Part shown: one piece after another, positions 1-8,520 of the stretch
How the letters are laid out: each line of letters starts with the position of its first letter
How positions within the stretch are numbered: the stretch's first letter is position 1
NCBI RefSeq assembly: GCF_030489605.1
Contig: NZ_JAUKFY010000027.1
Location: 1-53,242, forward strand
Direction: 5' to 3'
Source of the DNA: Brevibacillus laterosporus
GTDB lineage: Bacteria > Bacillota > Bacilli > Brevibacillales > Brevibacillaceae
DNA: 53,242 nucleotides
The notes under the pieces: generated by a model
Told to the model about the DNA's origin: nothing
Databases searched by the model: none
The model's input: only the letters and a program-made list of their open reading frames with translations
Position numbers and translations under genes: made by a program

Positions 1-1641
1 TGATGTAAAGACGGGTATAACGTTAACTTTCACCCAATCCACAACTGGTGATATGGCATCCTTAATCCCATCCCATACAGCCTTTGCATAGGGCTGGAGT
101 TCATCCCAATTCTTGTAGATCAGGTAAGCCCCGCCTGCTATTGCTCCGATTGCAAGTAAGACTCCCCCACTTACCAAAGCAATTGTTCCTAAACCGATGC
201 CGGCCGCGCTTAGTCCTAAAGACAATGCACCAAAAGAAGCCGCCGTAACGGTTATAATACCGCCGATTCCAGCTAAAGCCGCAACCCCGCCAGCAATTGC
301 AAACATGTACTTGCTTACTTCGGGGTGTTGTTGGAAATACAGAGCCGCTTCCGATAACTGGTCGTTTAGAAACGCAAAAAACTTTGTTCCTGATTCCAGT
401 AACGGCGATCCAAGGGAGGTTAAGAAGGTATTCCATGCCTCGCCTGCTGTATCTTTTACCTGATTAAAGTTTTCCATCTGCATCTTGACTCGATCATTTA
501 AGGATAATTGCTTATCTACGTTATCGAGGATTTCTTCAAGGGATCCTTCACCTGTTCGGAGTAGCGTATAGGCAGTACGGCCACCCTGCTCACCAAAAAC
601 CTTATGGAATAGCTTGATTAGTTTATCTGTTCCCATTCCTTGTTCAACTAAGGCGAATTCTTTCTCTACGGCTTTTTCATCCGCAATAATTTTATTGCTA
701 CCCACTGTTTTCCTCAGAATTTTTGCTATTTCTGTGGCAGATTTTAATTGCCCACGGGGGTCTTTTGAGTAATCTAAGAATAGCGATTTGTCGTTCTTAT
801 CTAGCCAGCCTACAGAGGCCATATACGCGGTTTGTTGTTTAGTCTGAGGTACAAGTCGCTCTAAGAAGTTACGGACAAATGTACCCGCACTGGATCCTTC
901 TGCTGTCTGTGTTCGCGTCAATGCTACCAAAGCTGAGGAATCCATGACCTGTTCAAACTTTCCTCTTGTGCCCCACATCTGAGAGGCTACCCCTGCCATA
1001 TTGCCAAGACCACGGTTAATATCTTCAGCTCCAGCACTTGAAGCCGCTGCCACTTTCGTTACCGTGTCCGCTGCTTCGAGCATTTGCTGACCAGTAAGCT
1101 GAAACCCAGCTCGCGTTTGTACCATAAGTTCAGCCGCAGCCGTTGGCGCCATTTCGTTTAGCTGTGCAAACTTAATAGTTGCCTCTGCCGCGCCATTCAT
1201 GATGTCTTTGTATTGCAAACCACCTTTTTGAAGATCCCGAATGACCTCACCAGCATCCAGATTCGAGAAAGTGGTTTCCAAACCTAAACGGGTAGAAAGG
1301 TTTTCAATTTCTTTCATCTTTTGTGTGATTTCGTTGGCACTAGATGGATCAAACAACTGTTTGCCGAATGTCTGTGCTTTAATCTCTGTCATGATCTCTT
1401 GCAAGTTACCAGCTCTAGTAACAACCTCGTCTGCCGCGTTAGCAATCGAATTAAATGCCAGGACTCCACCTACCGCAAGAGCACCGCCGCCAAAGGCCAT
1501 GTTTTTTAAACGGTTCATCTTGCTTTGTACTTGATCTGTGGCATGCTCCATCAACTTAAATTGACTAATAATCCGTTGAGAAGCACTTGAAACACGATCA
1601 GTTAGGCTAATGGCAATCGCTAAATCTAAAATTGTACTAAT
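1..1641 (-). CDS. Tape measure protein, N-terminal part (runs off window)
   Basis: Open minus-strand frame of at least 546 codons, continuing past the left edge. The translation has the layout of a TP901-type phage tail tape measure protein: an N-terminal stretch of LISLTDRVSSASQRI kind, a GGG/GVLAF hydrophobic segment, a core with TAAELMVQTRAGFQLTGQQM and GDINRGLG-like text, and a hydrophobic alanine/glycine-rich segment near the left edge. It sets tail length and sits inside the tail tube. It follows the tail chaperone pair, as expected. No ATG, GTG or TTG lies in frame near the ribosome site; a GGGAGGGAGG site precedes an ATT at 1641, which I take as the start. The first ordinary in-frame starts are about 30 codons further in and would cut off the conserved opening. 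Confidence 0.9.
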   Translation of the reverse strand, partial: MSTILDLAIAISLTDRVSSASQRIISQFKLMEHATDQVQSKMNRLKNMAFGGGALAVGGVLAFNSIANAADEVVTRAGNLQEIMTEIKAQTFGKQLFDPSSANEITQKMKEIENLSTRLGLETTFSNLDAGEVIRDLQKGGLQYKDIMNGAAEATIKFAQLNEMAPTAAAELMVQTRAGFQLTGQQMLEAADTVTKVAAASSAGAEDINRGLGNMAGVASQMWGTRGKFEQVMDSSALVALTRTQTAEGSSAGTFVRNFLERLVPQTKQQTAYMASVGWLDKNDKSLFLDYSKDPRGQLKSATEIAKILRKTVGSNKIIADEKAVEKEFALVEQGMGTDKLIKLFHKVFGEQGGRTAYTLLRTGEGSLEEILDNVDKQLSLNDRVKMQMENFNQVKDTAGEAWNTFLTSLGSPLLESGTKFFAFLNDQLSEAALYFQQHPEVSKYMFAIAGGVAALAGIGGIITVTAASFGALSLGLSAAGIGLGTIALVSGGVLLAIGAIAGGAYLIYKNWDELQPYAKAVWDGIKDAISPVVDWVKVNVIPVFTS

Positions 1642-1679
1642 AAGAGGTACCTCCCTCCCAAAAAGAAAGAACCCCCAAA

Positions 1680-2152
1680 TTAAAACGTTCGAGGGTTCTT
1701 CTCATTCCATTCGTTAACAATAATCGTTGCTGCCATTACTGTTTCGTCGTCCATTTCCATCGTATCGGAATACGATATACCTGCACCTGAGCCTATAGCT
1801 AGTTCTACTCTTTTTCTGAACCAGGGCTCTCCTGCAAGTTTTTTGCCGCTTCCTCAAGTTTAGCTTTCTCCTCCGGAGTAAGCACAACTCTTTCTACTTC
1901 ATCCCATTCCTCATATTCAAAGCTATTCATGAATTCCAGAAGTCCAACAAGATTTTCAGGAATTTCGACTGCCTCTCCATTTACGCTTTCAATACCTACT
2001 ACTGCCTTAACTAATACTGTTAGTGTAATTCCACCAAGATTTGTTCCACCATCACCTTGCACAGTTGAAAGGAGATTCCGTTCAACAAAATGGTGCTGGC
2101 CTTTCTTTTTACGAAGAGTAATTTTTTTACCTGTTGATAGTACCTTTTCCAT
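1680..2152 (-). CDS. Tail assembly chaperone GT, made by -1 frameshift
   Basis: Frameshifted extension of the upstream chaperone ORF. In the zero frame the ORF stops at 1805. A heptamer A AAA AAC lies at 1844-1838, with codons GCA AAA AAC in the zero frame. Slipping back one base opens a frame to a TAA at 1680-1682, adding about 52 residues beginning LAGEPWFRKRVEL and ending NEKNPRTF. This is the gpG/gpGT arrangement seen just before the tape measure gene in many long-tailed phages, where the fusion helps load tail tube subunits on the tape measure. The slip site and open frame are seen directly; the frequency of slippage is unknown. Confidence 0.8.
1805..2152 (-). CDS. Tail assembly chaperone G (zero-frame product)
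   Basis: 115-residue, acidic C-terminus, no clear enzymatic motif. It lies between tail tube and tape measure genes, where phages encode the short tail assembly chaperone. The ATG is preceded by GGAGGGCTTACAA. The last 15 codons contain the slippery heptamer that yields the longer GT form. Function is assigned from position, size and the frameshift; sequence identity to a named family was not checked. Confidence 0.75.
   Translation of the reverse strand: MEKVLSTGKKITLRKKKGQHHFVERNLLSTVQGDGGTNLGGITLTVLVKAVVGIESVNGEAVEIPENLVGLLEFMNSFEYEEWDEVERVVLTPEEKAKLEEAAKNLQESPGSEKE
1838..1844 (-). promoter_or_regulatory. -1 ribosomal frameshift slippery site (AAAAAAC)
   Basis: The minus strand reads A AAA AAC, matching X XXY YYZ with X=A, Y=A, Z=C and in the correct phase with the chaperone ORF. 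The -1 frame is open for about 50 codons downstream, and the position between tail tube and tape measure genes is the standard one. Confidence 0.8.
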
Positions 2153-2164
2153 TTGTAAGCCCTC

Positions 2165-2599
2165 CTATAGTGGTATGCGTTCTGTCGCATGCCAATTGAT
2201 TGAGTTGTTAACTGCTTTACTACCACCGTCTACATCAGCTTTAAATCCGCTAAAGGTTACGCCTGTAAACTTGTATTTTTTTACCGTTCCATCTTTGTAG
2301 ACTCTAGTTGTAAACATCGAAAAAGAGAGTGTATCACCTGTCTCTTTTTGATATTTGAGTCTAGCATCTACAATGTCGTCATAAGCACCGTTCGTGTCTT
2401 GGCCGCTAAATGAGCCTTTCCATCCATCTATCGTGCTGGTGCTGTATTCAGTCTCCTCACCAATGGGGTGCTTTTTGTCTTCAGTCGTAATTTCCTCTTC
2501 AGACCACTTTAGTATCTCAGGTGTTTTTTTCAAGACGTTACCATTCGAATCAGTTATTGCAATTACTAGCTTTTTACCAAGCAAGCCCGCCTCTGCCAT
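2165..2599 (-). CDS. Tail tube protein (XkdM-like)
   Basis: 144-residue protein with the beta-rich text typical of myophage tail tubes (for example GWKGSFSGQDTNGAYDD and KKYKFTGVTFSGFK). It forms the inner tube around which the sheath contracts. Start and sheath stop overlap as TAATG, implying translational coupling to the sheath gene. Length is close to the usual 140-150 residues. Confidence 0.8.
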   Translation of the reverse strand: MAEAGLLGKKLVIAITDSNGNVLKKTPEILKWSEEEITTEDKKHPIGEETEYSTSTIDGWKGSFSGQDTNGAYDDIVDARLKYQKETGDTLSFSMFTTRVYKDGTVKKYKFTGVTFSGFKADVDGGSKAVNNSINWHATERIPL

Positions 2600-4134
2600 T
2601 AAACATCCACCTCCACGTTAGTACCGCCTTGATAATTCAGCAGAATCCACTCAGCAGTGTTATAATGTTTGACTTTCAACTCTTGCACGAATTGATCGAT
2701 TGATTGAGCCTTTGAATTAAATCGAATAGAATAAGCTTCGATTTTGCTTGTCTCTAATGGATTGGTCGGTTTAACCAGGTTATCGAAGAAAGTACGAATG
2801 CGCATGTCTGCTGCTTCCTTCATCGGCTTGGTCATGGCCTTTCCTTGCCACGGTGCAGCTACAGCCTCCAATTGCTTTTCGATCCAGCTATTCAATCGCC
2901 GACGATTTACTTTTCGATTCTTGTTGTCAGCAATTGGATCTCCCGCTACATCATTTTTAGCAAGCGTATAATCGTTAGCCATTCGCCAAGCATAAGAGCC
3001 ATCCCCTTTAGCAGATGGCTTGAGTTGGAAAGCCGCTATTTGATGAGCAAAAAGCTCCTGATAGTCCTCAAATTCAAGTTCTGTGTCGGTGCCAGCAATC
3101 CAGTTACACTCCACCGCAAGTCCGGAGTCTTCTATTTGGCCCTTTACGTGTGCAATAGCTGAAAGACAACTTCCGGAGATGCGTTGGCCAGTCGTAGAGT
3201 TATAATACCCGTAGACCATTTGACCGAAGTCGCTGTCAAACTGATCTCGATATTCGAAAGTATCTGCAATAGCTTGAGCCTTATTTGTCCCAATGTAAGC
3301 AATAAAATTATACTTCTCACTTAGGGCAATCAATGCTTTGTCTACTTCTGGACTCGAGTAGTTAATATGGGCTACATCCGTTAGAATATTTCCAATAACG
3401 CCTAGTAACCTCTGGCCCGTCCGGGTACCGGTACCTGGATCAAAGGAGCCTATACGGTCTTGATCCGTTAAAGGGGCGCCATTCGAACCGTTTTTCAATT
3501 GAGTTCTGGCCATGACTGCTGGACGTGTTGTGTCGAAATCCTTTTCCACTTTAACATCTTCAAATACAAAATGCTCGCTAGTGGATTGGATTACTTTCTC
3601 CACATAACGAGCATCCTCTGGGTCTTTTGATAGGTTGTCGTAAGTTTCAAACCCGCCTAAGTCTGACCATAAGATCAGCTTAAAGGTGTTTGCTTTAGTC
3701 CCTTCTTGAACCTCAACAGTAAAAATGTTTGCGTACTCTCCAGGGCCAGCTTTTGGATAGATACGGGCTGTCTCTTTGTCTTGGCGATCTTTTAGGTGCA
3801 AACTAGCTGTTTGGTGTCCGTTACCCAAGACTCGCACGAAAGCCGCCTTTTTAATACGGGCACGGTGTAGATGGTCTAGCAATTGATTGCCCGCATGTTT
3901 TTTGGTAGATGAACCCAAAATAGGCTCGGCTATTTCAATTAACCGTTTGGAGGGTGTTTCCGAGATTAACATGTATTTATTGATTGGGCCGCGATCAAAT
4001 TCGCCTACAAAACCCAAGATAAATTGTGGTGTACTAATTTCTTCGCTTTGAGGTACAGGTAGCTCATTCACATATAGCCCAGGAGGATAATCCTGTAGCG
4101 AAGTTACTCCGCGTAATATGGTCAACAAGACCAT
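2599..4134 (-). CDS. Contractile tail sheath protein
   Basis: 511-residue protein with sheath hallmarks: a start region of LQDYPPGLYVNELPVPQSEE kind, ILGFVGEFDRGPINK (the short GFVG loop near the N-terminus), and a C-terminal domain with ADMRIRTFFDNL and IEAYSIRFN. It shows that the phage is a myovirus. Start is uncertain: ATG at 4134 follows GGAG without spacing, whereas TTG at 4128 or 4125 lies 6 or 9 bases after it, so the true start may be one of those. Confidence 0.9.
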   Translation of the reverse strand: MVLLTILRGVTSLQDYPPGLYVNELPVPQSEEISTPQFILGFVGEFDRGPINKYMLISETPSKRLIEIAEPILGSSTKKHAGNQLLDHLHRARIKKAAFVRVLGNGHQTASLHLKDRQDKETARIYPKAGPGEYANIFTVEVQEGTKANTFKLILWSDLGGFETYDNLSKDPEDARYVEKVIQSTSEHFVFEDVKVEKDFDTTRPAVMARTQLKNGSNGAPLTDQDRIGSFDPGTGTRTGQRLLGVIGNILTDVAHINYSSPEVDKALIALSEKYNFIAYIGTNKAQAIADTFEYRDQFDSDFGQMVYGYYNSTTGQRISGSCLSAIAHVKGQIEDSGLAVECNWIAGTDTELEFEDYQELFAHQIAAFQLKPSAKGDGSYAWRMANDYTLAKNDVAGDPIADNKNRKVNRRRLNSWIEKQLEAVAAPWQGKAMTKPMKEAADMRIRTFFDNLVKPTNPLETSKIEAYSIRFNSKAQSIDQFVQELKVKHYNTAEWILLNYQGGTNVEVDV

Positions 4135-4139
4135 CTCCT

Positions 4140-4670
4140 TTACGTTATTTTTGGTTTGAATTTACTCACATCAATTGCATTCACTTGTTCCTCTACGATC
4201 AATTGTCCTAAGCATTGATAGGTTGCATCTACTTGGTATAGGTTAGGCTCGCCACGTGGTGGTAGAGGTGGAGAAGCAATGAAAATCTGTACAAGGTCCC
4301 CCCACTTATCTTCAGGGATGGGTATCTCATTTTCTGTTTCGATGTAAGCTAAAAACTTGGTAGATAGCTGTTGAGCTTGGCTTGGCCGTTCAGCAAAAAA
4401 GGAAACCTGGATGAGATAATGAAACCGTACTGCTTCCGTCCCTACAGTAAAAGTACCACTCCCGTTCGAAAGCACTCCGTGTGGCTGGTGTTCCCTCATA
4501 AGGGCCTTTTCAGATGTCCCGCTCACATACGTGATATTAGCAGCAGGAAGGACTCTTTTTTTAGTCTCGATAGGGTTCGGTGTATCATTAGTTACTAGGA
4601 AACTTGAGTCGTGAACAGTCTTAATGGCTTTTTCTAAGGCGGTGTAGACTGACACAAGTGGATCTCTCAC
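4140..4670 (-). CDS. Probable tail terminator / neck protein
   Basis: 176 residues, GTG start after AAGGAGG with 8-base spacing. The gene lies between an HK97 gp10-like protein and the tail sheath, where myophages encode the tail completion or terminator protein. Text such as FHYLIQVSFFAERPSQAQQLS and LYQVDATYQCLGQLIVEEQ is consistent with a small alpha/beta tail-joining protein. The assignment is from order and size only. Confidence 0.5.
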   Translation of the reverse strand: MRDPLVSVYTALEKAIKTVHDSSFLVTNDTPNPIETKKRVLPAANITYVSGTSEKALMREHQPHGVLSNGSGTFTVGTEAVRFHYLIQVSFFAERPSQAQQLSTKFLAYIETENEIPIPEDKWGDLVQIFIASPPLPPRGEPNLYQVDATYQCLGQLIVEEQVNAIDVSKFKPKIT

Positions 4671-4672
4671 TG

Positions 4673-5230
4673 TCAGAGCCTCCTTAGACTTTTAATAATT
4701 TCCTTTTTGGCAATTTCTTTAATCTGATCTCGATTTTCGTGGAGTGCAGGTCGTAGGAAAGGGCGTGCCGGTATATTTTTGGGCTCATACCCAAATTCAT
4801 GGGCCGCCGCATAGCTTCCTGGATCACCCTTCTTGTTATCAGATGATCCAGAAGCCACTCCTACATATGCCACGCCTTTGTTAATCTGTTTTTCATCCGT
4901 AGTAATTGCTTGGCGCAAGCTACCAGAATCAACTAATGGCGAATCGTCATTTCCACCAGCTCCCCATGCTCCATGTTTCTCTTTGTACCTTTTTCCTGCT
5001 CGTGTTAAGGCGCCTGCCTTTGTTTTGGACATGTGCTTTTTACGGATCGTTTCTGGTTTTAATTTTACCCACGCTTTATACCCTCCGGATTCCCCTTGAT
5101 AGGTTCCCAGCTTCTTTTTAGCTGCGCCCATTACAACGGCTGCGCCTTTCTTCAGCGTATTCCTCTCCGCTTTCGCCATCAAATGCGGGATATTCCCTAG
5201 CACACGATACAAGTCGTTAAAGTCACCCAT
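4673..5230 (-). CDS. HK97 gp10-like head-tail / tail completion protein
   Basis: About 185 residues. The C-terminal text AAHEFGYEPKNIPARPFLRP is the signature region of the HK97 gp10-like family (minor tail or head-tail joining proteins). A TAATG overlap with the preceding gene supports the ATG at 5230. An upstream in-frame ATG at 5254 exists but sits right next to its ribosome site. Confidence 0.7.
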   Translation of the reverse strand: MGDFNDLYRVLGNIPHLMAKAERNTLKKGAAVVMGAAKKKLGTYQGESGGYKAWVKLKPETIRKKHMSKTKAGALTRAGKRYKEKHGAWGAGGNDDSPLVDSGSLRQAITTDEKQINKGVAYVGVASGSSDNKKGDPGSYAAAHEFGYEPKNIPARPFLRPALHENRDQIKEIAKKEIIKSLRRL

Positions 5231-5634
5231 TATGGCATCGACCTCGCTTGGCATTCCTTAATGATGAGCTCACCCGCTAAAGTAGCAGGAGAAGTTAATA
5301 GGATATTAAATTGCTTGCCGTCATAAACGAGAACCTTTCCTTCTTCTACTCTTTTTTCAGGTGGCTCCGTGCCATCTTCAATAGAAATAAACTCTAGTTT
5401 TTGCACAGGATTATCCCCTAAAGCAGTGGCTTCCTCATCGATAGAATGGCCCGTAACAACTATTTTGATGGTTTCTTTTATAGGATCAGGCTGTTTTCTA
5501 TCGATAATTGAAAGCCCGCTAGACGTTTGTTCTTCCGTCAACGTTTGCAAAACAGTCTCTACCTCGTATCCCTTTTGCTTGATGTGACGATCAATAATTC
5601 TTTTAATTTTCTTGGCCAGCTTTGAGGCGTTCAT
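5230..5634 (-). CDS. Putative head-tail joining protein
   Basis: 134 residues starting at the ATG that overlaps the upstream stop as TAATG. The N-terminal helix is basic (KLAKKIKRIIDRHIKQKGY); the rest is beta-rich with a KVLVYDGKQFNILLTSP segment. Not recognised as a named family. Position between the connector and gp10-like genes suggests a head closure or adaptor role. Confidence 0.45.
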   Translation of the reverse strand: MNASKLAKKIKRIIDRHIKQKGYEVETVLQTLTEEQTSSGLSIIDRKQPDPIKETIKIVVTGHSIDEEATALGDNPVQKLEFISIEDGTEPPEKRVEEGKVLVYDGKQFNILLTSPATLAGELIIKECQARSMP

Positions 5635-6161
5635 TACGTCCACATCCCTATAGGCTTCTTCACCGATTGTTCATAGCGTTTCTCACGAAAGATTGCTTCC
5701 TGTGCGATTTTATCAAAGTTGTCAAAGTTAATTTGTAGCCCTTTACCGAGTTTTAAGCCGCTGATCTCAGCGCCCTCACGAACAATCTCATATAGGATCT
5801 TCGCCATGCAGTAATCTAGTAAAATTCGGTGATCTCTTACTGATAGGCTTTCAATTGTATGGTCTGCGTAGTAATGAAACCTTAGTTCAGAATGGCCAGT
5901 AGGTGTGACAGGAGTTATCAGGGTACGATCAAGAATCTCATACCCCGCTAAGCCTTCTATCCATGTTTGGTAGTCTTCGGGAAGCTCGTATTCTGTCACA
6001 CCTGGTACTAGTTTGATCAAGCCCTTTCGTTTTCTTGGACGGTAGCTGGAATAATCATAAATTGCTTCTGTCAATCTACTGATTAAGTCATCGTTAGAAT
6101 AGAAAAAGGGTTCTTCCGTGTCTCCTAGATCAAAGCGTAACTTCCTGACCAGCTCCATCAT
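5634..6161 (-). CDS. Phage head-tail connector (gp6-like)
   Basis: About 175 residues. A strong GGAGG at 6175-6171 is 9 bases from ATG 6161, which starts MMELVRKLRFDLGDTEEPFF. The opening helix with RFDLGD and the following YSNDDLISRLTEAIYDYSSYRP resemble gp6/gp15-type connector proteins that sit under the portal. The longer frame up to 6245 overlaps the upstream gene and has no ribosome site. Confidence 0.6.
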   Translation of the reverse strand: MMELVRKLRFDLGDTEEPFFYSNDDLISRLTEAIYDYSSYRPRKRKGLIKLVPGVTEYELPEDYQTWIEGLAGYEILDRTLITPVTPTGHSELRFHYYADHTIESLSVRDHRILLDYCMAKILYEIVREGAEISGLKLGKGLQINFDNFDKIAQEAIFREKRYEQSVKKPIGMWT

Positions 6162-6492
6162 GTGCATTCGCCTCCAAGAACTTCTTATACAATTGCAGAC
6201 GTTTTTCTTTATTGCTAACCGCGTCTGCGTCCTCGGCAGAAACAATTAGATTTCCTACTAACACTTCTTTTTGTTTGACTGCCTCTAATTTGTCGAATTG
6301 CTCTAACGTAAGAAGCTCCTGGGCTACTACCTCAGGAGCTTCTTCATTGTCAGACTCGATTTCATCTTTAATCTCTTCTTCCAATTCAACGGGATCTGGA
6401 CATCTATAATGTTCCTCGTAAGACTGGCCAGGGTGAATCATCTGACCAGTTAACGGGTGAAGGAATGAGCAGCTTGTATTTATCTTCAACAT
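6130..6492 (-). CDS. Hypothetical protein between capsid and connector genes
   Basis: 120 residues, acidic middle (EELEEEIKDEIESDNEE) with a predicted helical C-terminus. The ATG follows GAAAGGGGAATCTATC. Not recognised. It lies directly after the capsid gene, a common place for head fibre, decoration or packaging accessory proteins, but there is no motif to decide. Confidence 0.6.
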   Translation of the reverse strand: MLKINTSCSFLHPLTGQMIHPGQSYEEHYRCPDPVELEEEIKDEIESDNEEAPEVVAQELLTLEQFDKLEAVKQKEVLVGNLIVSAEDADAVSNKEKRLQLYKKFLEANAHDGAGQEVTL

Positions 6493-6510
6493 GATAGATT
6501 CCCCTTTCTA

Positions 6511-8520
6511 TTAACCTTGTTTGCTATTAAACAATTTGATTGTGCGATATGGCGGATGGTAAGCCATACCACTCTTATCAATTACCAAAGGTGTATTAAT
6601 AGCAATCTGTTGTGTCGCATAGTAGAGTTTGGCCGAAGTAATTTGATTTGTCTCAGGGTTCATGTATGGGAAAGGGCCTTCCATTTCTAAAGGAGAACCG
6701 ATTCCCATCCGTGTTGCATTTGTTTTACCAAGTAAAAGACGACTATCTCCTGCTACCCAAGGAGCATTATGCTCACCTAGTTGGATATTTTCTCTTGTTG
6801 CAAAGTACATATCGCCTTGCAGCAGGTTTGTACCGTTTGGTGAGGCATAGCGATAAAACAATTCGGCTTTCTTGATAGGGCTCATAGCATTCAGACTACC
6901 AAGTAAGAAGTCTGGTGTTACGTAACGAGGAGCAGAGCCCATATAAGCCTTCTGATCTGTCACTAACTCGATTAATCGATTGTAATACTTAGCAGGATCT
7001 ACGCCTGCTGGAACAGTGAGATCAAAATAGCTTACATTTGTTGCATAAGAATAGGATTTAACCATAGGTTTTTTGGTATCACTTACCCCAGAATCAGAGG
7101 TGAAATACACTTTTGCGTTTTCAAAATCAATTGCATACTCTCCATTTACAACCATACCTTTAATATGGTCCCACTGCCCGCGAACTAACGTTTTTCCGCC
7201 AACAGTAACGACAACATCGTTAATCTTAGATGATTGTTTTTTACCTTGTACGTCTAACCAAACTTTTGTACGAGGCCGAACGATCGGAGAACGAAAATCT
7301 GCAAGTTTCCCTGATTGTTGACCGCATAGTAGGTCAACTACAAAAGTGGCATTGGAGCTAAAAGGTACATTGCTCCCTTTTACGGCAGCATGAAACTCAG
7401 GGTCAGAAACGGTCTCATCTTTTACTACAATTGCAAGGTGTTCATCTGATACACTAATCATTTCTGTAGAAATTCTTTGATCAATATTCCGGCTCATACG
7501 GGCATTAATACTAGCCAAGTTTCGTGCTACAGCATCGTAATTAAAAGGACCGCTCTGAAGCTCTACTTGAGCCTCTTTTGATATCTTAGTAGCCCGTTTT
7601 AACCAGTCTGCTCCAAATTCAAGCAAGAATGTTTCAACACCTTCAGTTGGAATGCCATCAAATTCACCAATACCACCAAAATCATCTTGAGAATATAGAT
7701 CCTCGGTTTGAAACTCAACAGGAATCTTATACGTTGTACCTGAAAAACTCTCGGCCATGGTTAGCTGGGCGAATTTTAAGTCTTGGAACATCTGACGCAT
7801 AAACGCTAAGCTAACAACGGGAATTTGTGCAAGATCGCCAGTTGACGTTGCTGCACTATCCTGAATAACGCCGTCGGTAATATCTTGCGCAGCATCTGTA
7901 AGAGAGTGCATGAAAGTTTGATACTCATGATGATTTTCACGTTCCATTTTTCCAAGGATGCGATCGAGAATAGCAAGATTCCCTTTTCGCAGATTCTCAT
8001 CAACACGGAAATTTCGGTCTTTAGCACGGAATTGATCATCAAAAGCCGTCATTAACTTATCTACTACCGGTACCCATGGTTGGGCCGAATTACCAATTTG
8101 AACCTCTTGGTTAACAATAGCCGCTCGACCTGAAGGAATGCCAAGACTCTGTTTTTGATTATCAATTTGGATAGCATCAACAAAGGCTTTTTCTGTGTCA
8201 ATAAAAGAGGCTACTTCTGAAGCGTCCGTAATAGCAGCGCCTTTTTGAAGTAGCCCGTCTTTTACTTGTTTGTCATAAGGAAGTTCATTAACAGCATCAA
8301 CAAGAGCTTTTTGTGCTTCATCCTTCTTCCGATTTGCCTCTTCTTGTTGTTCACGTGTTTGCTTTTCAAGTCTTAACTTTTCAAGTTCATCTGTTAATGT
8401 TTGTTCTTTTTCCTTAGCTTCGATAGCAGCATCACATACCGCCATATCAATGTGGCCAGGATTTTGTTTCTTCCATGTACGTAGTTCATCTAATGACATT
8501 GAAAGGAAATTCTTTTTCAT
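6511..8520 (-). CDS. Internal-start scaffold-capsid product within the fusion gene
   Basis: In frame inside the protease-capsid ORF, AAGGAGG at 8535-8529 is followed by 8 bases and ATG at 8520. Starting here gives a 669-residue protein without the protease, beginning MKKNFLSMSLDELRTW. An in-frame secondary product of this kind parallels the overlapping scaffold starts known in lambda-like phages. It is inferred from the site, not proven. Confidence 0.6.
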   Translation of the reverse strand: MKKNFLSMSLDELRTWKKQNPGHIDMAVCDAAIEAKEKEQTLTDELEKLRLEKQTREQQEEANRKKDEAQKALVDAVNELPYDKQVKDGLLQKGAAITDASEVASFIDTEKAFVDAIQIDNQKQSLGIPSGRAAIVNQEVQIGNSAQPWVPVVDKLMTAFDDQFRAKDRNFRVDENLRKGNLAILDRILGKMERENHHEYQTFMHSLTDAAQDITDGVIQDSAATSTGDLAQIPVVSLAFMRQMFQDLKFAQLTMAESFSGTTYKIPVEFQTEDLYSQDDFGGIGEFDGIPTEGVETFLLEFGADWLKRATKISKEAQVELQSGPFNYDAVARNLASINARMSRNIDQRISTEMISVSDEHLAIVVKDETVSDPEFHAAVKGSNVPFSSNATFVVDLLCGQQSGKLADFRSPIVRPRTKVWLDVQGKKQSSKINDVVVTVGGKTLVRGQWDHIKGMVVNGEYAIDFENAKVYFTSDSGVSDTKKPMVKSYSYATNVSYFDLTVPAGVDPAKYYNRLIELVTDQKAYMGSAPRYVTPDFLLGSLNAMSPIKKAELFYRYASPNGTNLLQGDMYFATRENIQLGEHNAPWVAGDSRLLLGKTNATRMGIGSPLEMEGPFPYMNPETNQITSAKLYYATQQIAINTPLVIDKSGMAYHPPYRTIKLFNSKQG

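Noticed and set aside
101-436. Minus-strand ORF of 111 codons
   Set aside because: It lies in another frame of the continuous tape measure frame; its text is not protein-like (Trp/Cys/Arg rich).
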